A stretch of 64,000 nucleotides of DNA from Pseudoglutamicibacter albus (GCF_022346425.1 NZ_JAKRCW010000002.1:186001-250000), one strand, 5' to 3'. Shown: positions 43,744-53,140, numbered from the stretch's first letter. Numbers and translations are program-made. The notes: generated from the letters alone by a model not told the origin.

Positions 43744-46082
43744 TTATCCCGTTCACTGAAGCGACCCTGGCCACTGGCGGTGGTAAAGCAGTGAACCTCG
43801 GTGTGCTGGAACGAGCGGGACTGCCCGTCCCTGAAGGTTTCGTTGTGTCTGCAGACACATATCGCGAAGCAACCGCCGGCCTAGATATAGATGCGCTCCT
43901 CTCACAAGGGCCAGACGCCGTCCGGGCAGCTGTAGAAGGTCAAAACGTGCCAGACGCCATCGCCCGGGAAATCGGCAACCAGTTGAGCACGTGGGGTGAG
44001 AACGTAGCGGTGGCTGTGCGATCTTCGGCAACCGCAGAGGACCTCCCCGAAGCATCTTTCGCCGGTCAACAGGACACCTTTCTTGGGATTTTCGGCACGG
44101 ACGCCGTATTGGAAGCGGTCCGTAAATGTTGGGGATCACTCTGGACCGCTCGAGCCGTTGACTATCGACGCCGTCACGGTATTGAGCATCATGACGTTGC
44201 TCTAGCTGTGGTTGTTCAGAAGCTCGTCGACGCCGACACTGCAGGAGTCTTATTCACCTGCGACCCAGTCAGCGGCGGAGAAGAAACACTCATCAACGCC
44301 TCCTGGGGACTAGGGGAGAGCGTGGTCTCAGGAGCAGTGACCCCAGACGAATACCGTGCAACGACCAGCAGTGTTCTGGAGCGGCGACTCGGGGCAAAAC
44401 AGACCCGCATCGACCGCCATGGTTCTTCCGCCCGCATCGCTGACGTTCCCCAAGATGACCGGCACCGCCTCTGTCTCACTGATGACCAAGTGCTTGAGCT
44501 CGCCCGGCTCGGGGAAACCGTGCAAGAGCTTTACGGTGCAGGCATGGACCTCGAATGGGCTTACACAGACACCACTTTGTGGCTACTTCAAGCTCGACCT
44601 ATCACCACTACTGCGAGCACCGAGACGGCTACACAACAGGTTCCACAACGAACCGTCTCTGGCCGACGGATCGGTAGGGCATCCCGTGTATTCCACACTG
44701 ACCTCGTCGAACACTACCCGGGGCCGTACCCCCTCGACCTTTGCGCGATCCTTCCTATGCATCGGCAACTGCAGGCCGGGATGGCGAACATCGGTATCAC
44801 TGCGACCCCCATCGAGCAGCTCCTTGAAATGAAACCCGATGGAACTATCACAGCTGCCTACCCCGACATCCGTGTGGGTTGGCGGCTGGTCCGCCTCCTT
44901 GGATACCGGTCCCCAGACCCGGCTGACTGGCCCACCGTGGAAGCTGATTACCGCAGGAAACTAGATAGCTCTCTGCCCTCGGAACTCGCCCCGGTTGCAG
45001 ACCAAGAACTCCTGGCACTCCTCGAGAAGATTTTGGGTCTGGTCAGTGACATAGCGCGGGTGAGATTTCTCGACTATGTCGGGCCTGCACAACTCACAGC
45101 GCTCAAAATCGGCTACTACTTGGCTCTGGCCAGGAGACGAGACCTCGATGCATACGACCTACTCGGAGACCTCGACTACACTACGGTGGTGATCGACAAG
45201 GAACTCCATAAGCTCGCAAGCCTCGAGCCAAATTCCTCTACCTATCGCGACATGCGGCGGCGTTTCCTCGACGAGTATGGCGCCCGAACTGCACAGCTGT
45301 ACCTGCCCTTTTCTCATAGGTCTTGGAGAGAAGACCCCGCTAGCCTTGATGCAACGCTGGACGCTGTGCGCCGTTCGCCGCGTGGCCTTGCTGATAAACC
45401 TTCCCATCAAGAACTCGTCGAGGAAATCAAGGGCCGGTTACCGGCCCTTGCCCGCCGCGGGTTCGCCCGTACCCTGACGGCCTGGCGGAACGGTCACGTC
45501 GCTCGTGAAGCATCGGTATACCTCATTGAGGAGGCGTACGTGATCGCGCGTCGCGTGACCGATGAGATCGCAAACCGACTGCACCGGCGTGAAGCCCTCG
45601 AAACTGTCGAGCAGTTGAAGTACCTTACGTTGACCGAAATCCAGGACACACTGGTCAGGGACACGTCCGCTCATCAGACGCGACTGATCGCCAGCCAACG
45701 CGAAGCCGCACGGCCACATGCCGCCGCAGCGTGGTGGACTCACACCGATCAAACCAAAGCGTCGAAGCTTGCCGGGACAGCAGGAAGTCCCGGACTGGCC
45801 ACGGGCCCTGTACGGGTCATCACAGGGCCTGAAGACTTCAACCAACCCCAGCCGGGAGACATCCTGGTGTGCCACTACACGGATCCATCCTGGACGCCAT
45901 TGTTCGGCCTGGCGGCCGCTGTCATAGCCGATACTGGAGGTCGCCTCTCCCACGCTGCCATCGTTGCTCGTGAATACGGCATTCCCGCCGTGATGGGCGC
46001 GAGCGGAGCGACCAGCGCACTGAAGAATGGACAGATGATCACTGTCAACGGGACCAAAGGCACCATCAGCGCTGGGTTCTAG
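43740..46082 (+). CDS. Rifampin phosphotransferase-like / PEP synthase-like dikinase
   Basis: A 780-residue enzyme with the three domains of Rph. The ATP-grasp half has KAVNLGVLERAGLPVPEGF (about residues 14-32), RSSATAEDLPEASFAGQQDT and LEWAYTDTTLWLLQARPI. A central substrate domain spans about residues 330-680. The C-terminal phospho-His domain has DTGGRLSHAAIVAREYGIPA with the catalytic His738. Rph enzymes phosphorylate rifamycins, but related dikinases act on other hydroxyl substrates, so the antibiotic is not certain. No rifamycin-associated palindromic element is seen upstream. The ATG at 43740 overlaps the tetR stop; the stop overlaps the alkA-like stop in CTAG. Confidence 0.85.
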   Translation: MIIPFTEATLATGGGKAVNLGVLERAGLPVPEGFVVSADTYREATAGLDIDALLSQGPDAVRAAVEGQNVPDAIAREIGNQLSTWGENVAVAVRSSATAEDLPEASFAGQQDTFLGIFGTDAVLEAVRKCWGSLWTARAVDYRRRHGIEHHDVALAVVVQKLVDADTAGVLFTCDPVSGGEETLINASWGLGESVVSGAVTPDEYRATTSSVLERRLGAKQTRIDRHGSSARIADVPQDDRHRLCLTDDQVLELARLGETVQELYGAGMDLEWAYTDTTLWLLQARPITTTASTETATQQVPQRTVSGRRIGRASRVFHTDLVEHYPGPYPLDLCAILPMHRQLQAGMANIGITATPIEQLLEMKPDGTITAAYPDIRVGWRLVRLLGYRSPDPADWPTVEADYRRKLDSSLPSELAPVADQELLALLEKILGLVSDIARVRFLDYVGPAQLTALKIGYYLALARRRDLDAYDLLGDLDYTTVVIDKELHKLASLEPNSSTYRDMRRRFLDEYGARTAQLYLPFSHRSWREDPASLDATLDAVRRSPRGLADKPSHQELVEEIKGRLPALARRGFARTLTAWRNGHVAREASVYLIEEAYVIARRVTDEIANRLHRREALETVEQLKYLTLTEIQDTLVRDTSAHQTRLIASQREAARPHAAAAWWTHTDQTKASKLAGTAGSPGLATGPVRVITGPEDFNQPQPGDILVCHYTDPSWTPLFGLAAAVIADTGGRLSHAAIVAREYGIPAVMGASGATSALKNGQMITVNGTKGTISAGF

Positions 46083-47146
46083 TGCCAGCGGTGATCGTTC
46101 GCGTGGAGCCGGGGTCCCATGCGTTGTTTGGTTGCGCCGCCTTCCGCTAGCAGCCGCACAACCCGTTGCCGGTGCCCAGTCCACGGGGCCAGAAGTTGCT
46201 CCATCTCCCGGTCGGTGGCTCGGCGGCCGGTCAACGCCCACCCCACGTTGTGTGCCACATGGTAGTCCCCGAAAGACACGTTATCGCCTGAACCGTGGCT
46301 GCGTTGCAGAACCTCCGCGGCCGTCCACACACCAACCCCCGGGATGCTGCGCAACGCAGACTCGATCTGCAGTAGACCACTGTTCGGCCCACCCGCCGGG
46401 ACGCTGGCTTGTAGCCGCCGCAGTGCCGACTCACGTTCAAGAGCGCGCACCAGAGTATTGCGCCGTTTACTATCCACGCGCGCCTGATGCCACTCCCACG
46501 ACGAGATCCGTGTCCACCCAGCCCCGGTGGGAGGAACGAACAGTTCACCGGTTCGGCCCATCGGCCCGGGGGAAGGGTCCCCAAAACGAGTCACAAGTCG
46601 TAACCACGCCCCGAACGCCTCGTGCGCTGTGACCTTTTGCGCCAAGATCGCCGCCGCGAGATGCTCAGGTAACGCACCAGAAGACCCCAACAACAGGCCC
46701 GGACGTTCGGAACGCATCCGCTGAACCAAGGCAGGGAGGTCGGGCAAAGAATCGAACTCGGTCCAGTCATCACTACGCCCCAGCCAGTCGGGAGCATCCT
46801 GCAGGGCTTCTACCGCACCAGGGCCCCACGCCTGAAACCTGACCTGACGTGCCAACGGCCCACCCATACCGCGGGCGGCACCCCGGTTCGCTTGCGCCGA
46901 CCGCGCCCGCACCGCCCCGCCGGCAACCGCGGACGCGCTCACCCCTTCCGGCACAATCCTGACCTCAGCGATCCCGGACGGATAACGCACAGCCCGCCAC
47001 GCATCGTGCGCATTGATCCGCAACGATGGGTCACGCCGCCCATACTGAAAAGCGGACACCACGGCACGCCACTCCAACGGGACCGGCGGAACCCAGCTGG
47101 CCTCAGCATCGGGGGCCATACCTTCACCGGATACAGGAACGCTCAT
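46079..47146 (-). CDS. AlkA-like DNA-3-methyladenine glycosylase
   Basis: A 355-residue HhH-GPD base-excision glycosylase removing alkylated bases. The helix-hairpin-helix and following segment are seen in SIPGVGVWTAAEVLQRSHG. The next stretch, DNVSFGDYHVAHNVGWAL, carries the catalytic Asp in FGDYHV. The N-terminal region (LEWRAVVSAFQYGRRDPSLR) matches actinobacterial members. The start at 47146 (MSVPVSGEG) is preferred; the longer frame to 47374 would run into the divergent cbs gene. Confidence 0.88.
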   Translation of the reverse strand: MSVPVSGEGMAPDAEASWVPPVPLEWRAVVSAFQYGRRDPSLRINAHDAWRAVRYPSGIAEVRIVPEGVSASAVAGGAVRARSAQANRGAARGMGGPLARQVRFQAWGPGAVEALQDAPDWLGRSDDWTEFDSLPDLPALVQRMRSERPGLLLGSSGALPEHLAAAILAQKVTAHEAFGAWLRLVTRFGDPSPGPMGRTGELFVPPTGAGWTRISSWEWHQARVDSKRRNTLVRALERESALRRLQASVPAGGPNSGLLQIESALRSIPGVGVWTAAEVLQRSHGSGDNVSFGDYHVAHNVGWALTGRRATDREMEQLLAPWTGHRQRVVRLLAEGGATKQRMGPRLHANDHRWH

Positions 47147-47212
47147 ATAGATACTGTTGCATGCGCCCCTGACAGTTTCGCGGCGAGCGTGCGGCGCCGG
47201 TACCGTGGACTT

Positions 47213-48544
47213 ATGCGTTACGCGAATTCCGTATTGGACCTCATTGGTGGCACCCCGCTGGTCAAACTCAACTCGGTCACGGACGGCATTAAAGCGACCG
47301 TGCTCGCCAAGCTCGAGTTCTTGAATCCGGGCGGTTCGATCAAAGACCGTATTGCGTTGAAAATGATCGAACAAGCCGAGGAAGCCGGGAAACTCAGTGC
47401 CGGCGGAACGATCGTTGAGCCGACCTCCGGCAACACTGGCGTGGGGCTTGCGATGGTGGGGCAGCTCAAAGGGTACCGGACGGTATTCGTGACCCCGGAG
47501 AAGGTCGCGGAAGAGAAACGCTCCGTCTTGAAGGCCTACGGGGCAGAGGTTGTGGTTACCCCGAACGGTGTGGCACCTGATTCACCGGAGTCCTACTACG
47601 GGGTTTCGGACCGTCTGGAACGCGAGATCGACGGCGCCTATAAGCCGGACCAGTTCTCTAATCCTGCCGCCCCGGAGTCACATTACGAAACTACCGGCCC
47701 CGAAATCTGGGCTGATACCGAAGGCCGCGTCACCCACGTGGTCATGGGTGCGGGTACCGGCGGCACAGTCACGGGTACGGGCCGATACCTCAAAGAAGTG
47801 TCCGATGGCGCAGTCCAGGTGATCGTCGCTGACCCGGATGGCTCGGTGTATTCCGGCGGCACGGGCCGCCCGTACGCGGTCGAAGGTGTTGGCGATGACA
47901 TGTGGCCGGGCAACTATGATCCCGAGATTCCCGATGCGGTCGAAGCTGTGAGCGATGCCGAAGCGTTTGCGATGGCGCGCCGCTTGGCTAAGGAAGAAGG
48001 CCTTCTGGTGGGTGGGTCATCCGGGCTCGCCGTGGTCACCGCGCTGAATGCGGCCCGTGATCTTCCCGAGGACGCCGTTGTGGTTGTGGTGCTACCGGAT
48101 TCCGGCCGCGGCTACATGGGTAAGTTCTTCAACGACACCTGGATGCTCACCAACGGCTACAGCATCCAGGTGCCCGATGAGGCATCCACTGTTGGTGCGC
48201 AACAACAGCTGCCAGGGGTGCGCGGCGTGGACGAAGGCGTTACGCTCGCTGAAGCGAAGGAAGCGCTGGATGCCGCGGGTGTGAACGTTTTGCCTGTTGT
48301 TAGGGGCGGGCATTGGCCGGCCCGCGTAGGGGAGTTGGTGGGGTCGGTCACGCGCGAATCGGTGCTCTCCGCGCTGGATGCGGGCTCATCCCCGGAAACC
48401 TCGATTGATGCCGCGCACGCGGTGGGGCAGCACATGCCCACGATCGGGTGGTGTCAACCAGCCGAATGTTTGCACGAGCTGTTACGCGCCAACTCTGGCG
48501 TGGTGCTCTTACGCGATGGCGAAGCCATCGACGTCCTAACCTGA
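47213..48544 (+). CDS. cbs: Cystathionine beta-synthase
   Basis: PLP-dependent condensation of serine with homocysteine in reverse transsulfuration. The 443-residue protein has a PLP fold (Lys44 in NPGGSIKDRIA, TSGNTGVGLAM, GAGTGGTVTGTGRYLKE). The C-terminal CBS-domain pair covers about residues 330-443 and separates it from CysK. The ATG at 47213 is supported by the conserved YANSVLDLIGGTPLVKL; the frame back to 46892 overlaps the divergent glycosylase gene. The metB start follows 31 nt after its stop. Confidence 0.92.
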   Translation: MRYANSVLDLIGGTPLVKLNSVTDGIKATVLAKLEFLNPGGSIKDRIALKMIEQAEEAGKLSAGGTIVEPTSGNTGVGLAMVGQLKGYRTVFVTPEKVAEEKRSVLKAYGAEVVVTPNGVAPDSPESYYGVSDRLEREIDGAYKPDQFSNPAAPESHYETTGPEIWADTEGRVTHVVMGAGTGGTVTGTGRYLKEVSDGAVQVIVADPDGSVYSGGTGRPYAVEGVGDDMWPGNYDPEIPDAVEAVSDAEAFAMARRLAKEEGLLVGGSSGLAVVTALNAARDLPEDAVVVVVLPDSGRGYMGKFFNDTWMLTNGYSIQVPDEASTVGAQQQLPGVRGVDEGVTLAEAKEALDAAGVNVLPVVRGGHWPARVGELVGSVTRESVLSALDAGSSPETSIDAAHAVGQHMPTIGWCQPAECLHELLRANSGVVLLRDGEAIDVLT

Positions 48545-48575
48545 ATTGAACCTTTGAGATTGCATGGAGCGTGGA

Positions 48576-49895
48576 ATGAGCGAGAACAAAAAAGACCACA
48601 ACAACGAACACAAGACCACCGACCACGACGCTACTGAGCAGGGCGGTGCTGCGCAGGACGCTACGGAACAGGACGCCACGGAGCAGGGCACCGCTGAGAA
48701 GGGTGCCGCTGAGCAGGGTGTTTCTGAGCAGCGGGCCAAGGACATGCAGGGTTTGGGTTTCTCGACCCGGGCCGTGCACGCAGGTCAAGAGTTCGATCCG
48801 ATCACTGGCGCGGTGATCCCGCCGCTGCACATGTCCACGACGTACCACCCGCACTCGGTGGGTAACCTGCGTTTGGGGTACGACTATTCGCGCGGCACTA
48901 ACCCGACCCGCGATAACTGGCAGGAGCAGATCGCCGCCCTGGAAGGTGGCGCCTACGGTATTTCTTTCGCCTCGGGCTTGGGTGCTGAGGACGCGATCAT
49001 CCGGAGCTTGCTTTCGCCGCGGGACCGCATCGTGATGGGTAACGATGTTTATGGCGGCACGCATCGTTTGATCGATAAGATCCACGGCCCTAACGGCATC
49101 CGCCACACCCCCGTGGACATGACGGACACGGCGGCCGCTGTGCAGGCGATCCGTGAGGATGCGACCGCGATGGTGTGGATTGAGACTCCATCGAACCCGC
49201 TCATGAAGATCGCGGATATCGAGGCGTTGACAGCTGCCGGGCATGAGGCTGGCGCGATCGTTGTGGTGGATAACACGTTCGCTTCCCCGTACCTGCAGTC
49301 CCCCCTCGCACTCGGGGCGGACTTGGTGGTTCACTCGACCACTAAGTACCTTGGCGGGCATTCCGATGTGGTGGGCGGCGCAGTCGTTACCAACTCGGAG
49401 GAGCTAGCGGATAAGGTCCGGTTCATCCAGTTCGCTGCGGGCAACCAGTCCTCACCGTTCGATGCGTACATGACCACGCGTGGCGCGAAGACACTCGCGG
49501 TGCGGATGGAGCGCCACTGCGATAACGCTGAAGCGGTAGTGAAATGGTTGCGGGGCCGTAAGGAAGTCACGAAGGTTCTATATCCGGGACTTGCGGATCA
49601 TCCGGGGCATCATGTTGCGGCACGGCAGATGAAGCGTTTTGGCGGCATGGTTTCCTTCCGGCTGGCAGGCGGTGCGGTTGCGGCACGGGCTGTTGCGGAG
49701 AGCACGGAACTGTTCAGGCTCGCGGAGTCGCTGGGCGGGATCGAATCCCTCATGAACTATCCGGCTGAGATGACCCACGCTTCCGTCAAGGGAACCGAAC
49801 TAGAAGTGCCGGACGATCTGCTGCGGCTATCGGTCGGTATCGAGGACGTTGAAGACCTCATCGCAGACCTCGAACAAGCCTTCGCGCGGCTATAG
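48576..49895 (+). CDS. metB: Cystathionine gamma-synthase/lyase family enzyme with repetitive N-terminal extension
   Basis: A Cys/Met-metabolism PLP enzyme of 439 residues. The PLP lysine is Lys257 in VHSTTKYLGGHSDVVGG. FSTRAVHAGQEFDPITGAV, YDYSRGTNPTRDNWQEQIA and ETPSNPLMKIADI are family-typical. The first 50 residues (from SENKKDHNNEH) are an acidic Gln/Ala-rich stretch of DATEQ/AAEQG repeats not found in MetB. Paired with cbs, the enzyme may work as gamma-lyase (reverse) or gamma-synthase (forward); sequence does not decide. The ATG at 48564 is an alternative start. Confidence 0.9.
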   Translation: MSENKKDHNNEHKTTDHDATEQGGAAQDATEQDATEQGTAEKGAAEQGVSEQRAKDMQGLGFSTRAVHAGQEFDPITGAVIPPLHMSTTYHPHSVGNLRLGYDYSRGTNPTRDNWQEQIAALEGGAYGISFASGLGAEDAIIRSLLSPRDRIVMGNDVYGGTHRLIDKIHGPNGIRHTPVDMTDTAAAVQAIREDATAMVWIETPSNPLMKIADIEALTAAGHEAGAIVVVDNTFASPYLQSPLALGADLVVHSTTKYLGGHSDVVGGAVVTNSEELADKVRFIQFAAGNQSSPFDAYMTTRGAKTLAVRMERHCDNAEAVVKWLRGRKEVTKVLYPGLADHPGHHVAARQMKRFGGMVSFRLAGGAVAARAVAESTELFRLAESLGGIESLMNYPAEMTHASVKGTELEVPDDLLRLSVGIEDVEDLIADLEQAFARL

Positions 49896-50059
49896 GCCAG
49901 CACCCGGTGCGCGCCGCCGGTGAAAGTATCCGGTGCGCGCTGCCGGGAGCGCTGCCCGGTGAGCGCGGCCGAATTGTTATCTAAAACCGCTTGTGGGTGG
50001 TAGGCGGGCGCATTACTGTTCTCGCTATAGCTGTTGAAACGGGCAGTGGAGGTTCTTTA

Positions 50060-50563
50060 ATGGCTTATTCAGCGAACGCAAGGAAACTACTCGCGAGTAC
50101 TGGTGTGGTTCTTGCCGTTGGGGCAGGGCTGACCGGGTGTGATGCGTTTGGAAACGGTTGCGGTAAAGGTGCAGCTTCGCCTGAGGAAGCCGTTGAGGAA
50201 TTCATTTCAGCTGCAGTGGCTGAAGATGCCCAGAAAGCGTGTTCAGTCGGCGAAGAGGTCGCGACCACTGAGAACATCCAGCCGGTCATGGCGAAATACC
50301 GCGAAAAATACGCGGACCGTGACCTCAGCAAACTGACCTTCGAAAATCTCCCCGACCTACGAATGGGAAGCTCATTCGTTGTGAAGGTCGCTGAGAATGG
50401 TCGCGAGATCGAACGCATCAACGTCGCAGCCTATAAGGACAAGTACCAGTTCCCGACCAACCCGTCAGAAGACGGGGAGGACCAGAGTTCTCCCGCAGAT
50501 TCAGAGCAGCCATCCGCATCAACGGAACCGGCAGCGTCTAAGGAATCATCAGGGGATAAATAA
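50060..50563 (+). CDS. Putative lipoprotein of unknown function
   Basis: A 167-residue protein with a lipoprotein signal: basic N-terminus, hydrophobic VVLAVGAGLTGC with the lipidated Cys27. The mature part has a small alpha/beta domain (SPEEAVEEFISAAVAEDAQK) like DUF4878/NTF2-type lipoproteins and a Ser/Glu-rich tail. The start at 50060 follows GGAGG by 7 nt; a frame from 49991 adds an atypical leader. It is probably monocistronic, ending at a strong terminator. Confidence 0.82.
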   Translation: MAYSANARKLLASTGVVLAVGAGLTGCDAFGNGCGKGAASPEEAVEEFISAAVAEDAQKACSVGEEVATTENIQPVMAKYREKYADRDLSKLTFENLPDLRMGSSFVVKVAENGREIERINVAAYKDKYQFPTNPSEDGEDQSSPADSEQPSASTEPAASKESSGDK

Positions 50564-50570
50564 ACCAGCC

Positions 50571-50604
50571 GGAGGCGGGACTCTTGTGAGTCCCGCCTCC
50601 TTTA
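50571..50604 (+). terminator. Terminator after the lipoprotein gene
   Basis: A perfect 13-bp stem (50571-50583 with 50588-50600), TTGT loop, then TTTA. Confidence 0.9.
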
Positions 50605-50839
50605 TGGGTTCCGCGGCAGGCTGCGGGGTAGACTGGATTATCCGCCGATATCCGGCTTTCCCTCATTAAATGCATGCCCCTTCGAACGGGGTCTATTCGC
50701 ATGTGGTTTGTGTGCCTCGCCCGATGCGCGGCACTGTGTGTCGTGGAGGGAGTGAGCCGGTCACGGGCGTAACGCCCGCGTCCCGCGCACCCCACGAGTG
50801 CACGGTTGACGCCTCCCGCAGAAACAGGAGGCCACCGAG

Positions 50840-52855
50840 ATGGCTCAAACTGACATGGCTGAAAATCGCGAAACCACCAGCACCGAAACCAAGCCGGAGG
50901 GCCCGACGTTCGCTGAGCTGAACATCGAACCCCGCGTTCTGGCAGCGGTGGAAGACCTCGGCTACGAGCGCCCTTCACCTATCCAAGCCGCGACCATCCC
51001 GACCCTGCTTGAAGGCCGCGACGTCGTGGGACTCGCACAGACCGGAACCGGTAAGACCGCGGCGTTCGCGATCCCCGCGCTCACCAAGATCGCCGAAATC
51101 AACGACGTCAACGGGCCAGCCGAAACCCCGCAGATCCTCGTGCTCGCACCAACCCGCGAACTCGCGCTCCAGGTAGCGGAAGCGTTCTCCTCCTACGCAC
51201 GCTACTTCGACGACCTCACGATCCTGCCCGTCTACGGCGGCTCCCCATACGGTCCACAGCTCAAAGCGCTGCGCCGCGGGGCGCAGGTTGTGGTGGGCAC
51301 CCCAGGCCGCGTTATCGACCACATCGAACGCGGATCACTCGATCTCTCCAGCATCCTCTACGTGGTACTCGACGAAGCCGACGAAATGCTACGCATGGGC
51401 TTCGCCGAAGCCGTGGACACGATCCTCGAATCCACGCCGGAAGACAAGCAGGTCGCGCTGTTCTCCGCGACGATGCCCAAGCAGATCCGCCGCATCGCCG
51501 ACACCTACCTCCGCGACCCCGAGCACATCGCAGTGGACACCGCATCGACCCCTGGCGCGAACATCCGTCAGCGCTACATCCAGGTCATGCACCAGTACAA
51601 GCTCGACGTCATGACGCGCCTGCTGGAAACCGAAGACACCGACGGCGTGATCGCTTTCGTGCGCACCCGCCAGGCGACCGAAGACGTCGCAACCAAGCTC
51701 AAGGCCCGTGGCTTCCGTGCCGCGGCGATCAACGGCGATGTCCCGCAGGTCCAGCGCGAGAAGACGGTGGATCAGCTCCGCGACGGCGTGATCGACATCC
51801 TCGTTGCGACCGACGTTGCCGCACGCGGGCTCGACGTTGAACGCATCTCTCACGTGTTCAACTACGACATCCCGCACGACACCGAATCCTATGTCCACCG
51901 CATCGGCCGCACAGGCCGCGCAGGGCGTACCGGGGACGCGATCCTGTTCATGACCCCGCGCGAACGCTACCTGCTCAAGCACATCGAACGCGCAACTGGC
52001 GGGACCGTCGAAGAAGCACAGATCCCGGGGATCGAAGCCGTCAACTCGTCCCGTCTGGGCCGGCTCGCTGAGCGCCTCACACCTGCGCTCGAGCAAGAAG
52101 ATCTCACCCCGTACCGCGAACTCGTGACCGACTACGTTGCCGAGAACGACGTTGACGCCGTGCAGGTTGCTGCTGCGTTCGCTTTTCTCGCTCAGGGCGG
52201 CAAGCCTCTGCTGACCGAGGAAATTCCGACCACGCCGCCAGCGAAGAAAAAACGCACCAAACGCGAACGCGCACAGCACGATGCGGTGGCGGGCGAGCGC
52301 GGTGCCGCCGAGTCCCGTAGCCGTGGCAGCCGTGGCAGCCGGGACGACAGCGACAAGGTCACCTATAAACTCGCTGTGGGCCGCCGCAACCGCGCCATGC
52401 CTGGCGCTATCGTTGGCGCGCTCGCCAACGAAGGCGGGCTCGTATCCAGCGATATCGGCCACATCGACATTCGTGAAAACTTCACACTCGTGGACCTGCC
52501 AGCGGATATGCCGGACTCAACCCTGGAGTTGCTGGCAGACACCCGGGTGGCCGGGCGCCGCATCGACATCCAGCTTGATCACGGCGGGCCATCCCGCGCG
52601 CCACGCGGTGGGGGCCGCCCACACCCTGAGCGTCGGGGCGGGTACCGCGATGAGCACCGCGAAGACCGGGGCGGCCACGGAGGGAAGTATGGCGGCCGTG
52701 AGAATCGTCACGCTTCCGGTTCCCGCGGTAAAAAGTCCTGGGACCGTGACGACCGCAAGGGCAGTTTCAAGCACAAGAAGAAGGACTCTGCTGCCCGTAA
52801 ATTCAAGGATTCCAAAGACAAAGGCGCGCCTAAGTGGAAGCGCCGTGGCCGGTAA
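50840..52855 (+). CDS. deaD: DEAD-box ATP-dependent RNA helicase (DeaD/CsdA-like)
   Basis: Unwinds structured RNA, commonly in ribosome assembly and cold adaptation. The 671-residue protein has motif Q (ERPSPIQAATIPTLLEGRDV), motif I AQTGTGKT, DEAD in VLDEADEMLRMG, SAT, and motif VI HRIGRTGRAGR. A DbpA-type RNA-binding domain lies at about residues 505-580 (YKLAVGRRNRAMPGAIVGAL). The tail is Arg/Gly/His/Lys-rich. CAGGAGG precedes the ATG by 7 nt. The 235 nt between the upstream terminator and the ATG contains a small hairpin (ACGGGCG-TAA-CGCCCG) and may be a structured leader. Confidence 0.95.
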   Translation: MAQTDMAENRETTSTETKPEGPTFAELNIEPRVLAAVEDLGYERPSPIQAATIPTLLEGRDVVGLAQTGTGKTAAFAIPALTKIAEINDVNGPAETPQILVLAPTRELALQVAEAFSSYARYFDDLTILPVYGGSPYGPQLKALRRGAQVVVGTPGRVIDHIERGSLDLSSILYVVLDEADEMLRMGFAEAVDTILESTPEDKQVALFSATMPKQIRRIADTYLRDPEHIAVDTASTPGANIRQRYIQVMHQYKLDVMTRLLETEDTDGVIAFVRTRQATEDVATKLKARGFRAAAINGDVPQVQREKTVDQLRDGVIDILVATDVAARGLDVERISHVFNYDIPHDTESYVHRIGRTGRAGRTGDAILFMTPRERYLLKHIERATGGTVEEAQIPGIEAVNSSRLGRLAERLTPALEQEDLTPYRELVTDYVAENDVDAVQVAAAFAFLAQGGKPLLTEEIPTTPPAKKKRTKRERAQHDAVAGERGAAESRSRGSRGSRDDSDKVTYKLAVGRRNRAMPGAIVGALANEGGLVSSDIGHIDIRENFTLVDLPADMPDSTLELLADTRVAGRRIDIQLDHGGPSRAPRGGGRPHPERRGGYRDEHREDRGGHGGKYGGRENRHASGSRGKKSWDRDDRKGSFKHKKKDSAARKFKDSKDKGAPKWKRRGR

Positions 52856-52889
52856 ATGTCCGGCTACAGGTGAAGAGCTCGATGCGTTT

Positions 52890-52918
52890 TTGGCGTTGGG
52901 AATAAACCCTGGTAGAGT
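52890..52918 (+). promoter_or_regulatory. Promoter of tRNA-Thr
   Basis: TTGGCG (52890-52895) and TAGAGT (52913-52918) are separated by 17 nt, with the tRNA starting 12 nt after the -10 box. Confidence 0.65.
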
Positions 52919-52929
52919 CTTCATCTGTT

Positions 52930-53001
52930 GCCCCCTTAGCTCAGTGGTAGAGCGCAGTCTTGGTAAGACTGAGGTCATGGGATCGATTCCCATAGGGGGC
53001 T
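52930..53001 (+). tRNA. tRNA-Thr (anticodon GGT)
   Basis: Acceptor GCCCCCT pairs with AGGGGGC, discriminator T. Anticodon stem-loop CAGTC-TTGGTAA-GACTG gives GGT. D-loop TAGCTCAGTGGTAGA and T-arm ATGGGATCGATTCCCAT are intact. CCA is not encoded. Confidence 0.95.
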
Positions 53002-53003
53002 CT

Positions 53004-53064
53004 GAATGAGAATCCCGCAAGGCCCCCTCCGGTTCGGGTCGGGGCCGGCGGGATTTTCTCATTC
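53004..53064 (+). terminator. Large hairpin between tRNA-Thr and tRNA-Met
   Basis: Left arm 53004-53018 pairs with 53048-53064, apart from a 2-nt T bulge, around an inner GGCCCC/GGGGCC stem. It may terminate the tRNA-Thr transcript or guide processing. Confidence 0.6.
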
Positions 53065-53066
53065 GT

Positions 53067-53140
53067 GGCGGTGTAGCTCAGCTGGTTAGAGCGCACGACT
53101 CATAATCGTGAGGTCGCGGGATCGAGTCCCGCCACCGCTA
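53067..53140 (+). tRNA. tRNA-Met (anticodon CAT, elongator type)
   Basis: Acceptor GGCGGTG pairs with CACCGCT (one G-T pair at the end), discriminator A. Anticodon stem-loop CACGA-CTCATAA-TCGTG gives CAT. T-arm GCGGGATCGAGTCCCGC. The D-arm TAGCTCAGCTGGTTAGA and acceptor are not those of an initiator tRNA. A lysidine-modified tRNA-Ile is less likely. Confidence 0.9.

Noticed and set aside
42166-46082. Second copy of the tRNA-Tyr 3' end as an attachment site
   Set aside because: No repeat of the T-arm and acceptor sequence was seen before the alkA-like gene, and no integrase gene is present.
48545-48575. SAM or other riboswitch before the cbs-metB genes
   Set aside because: The spaces before cbs and metB are too short and show no conserved riboswitch core.
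51389-52462. 357-codon minus-strand frame over the helicase
   Set aside because: Shadow of deaD, no recognisable domain.
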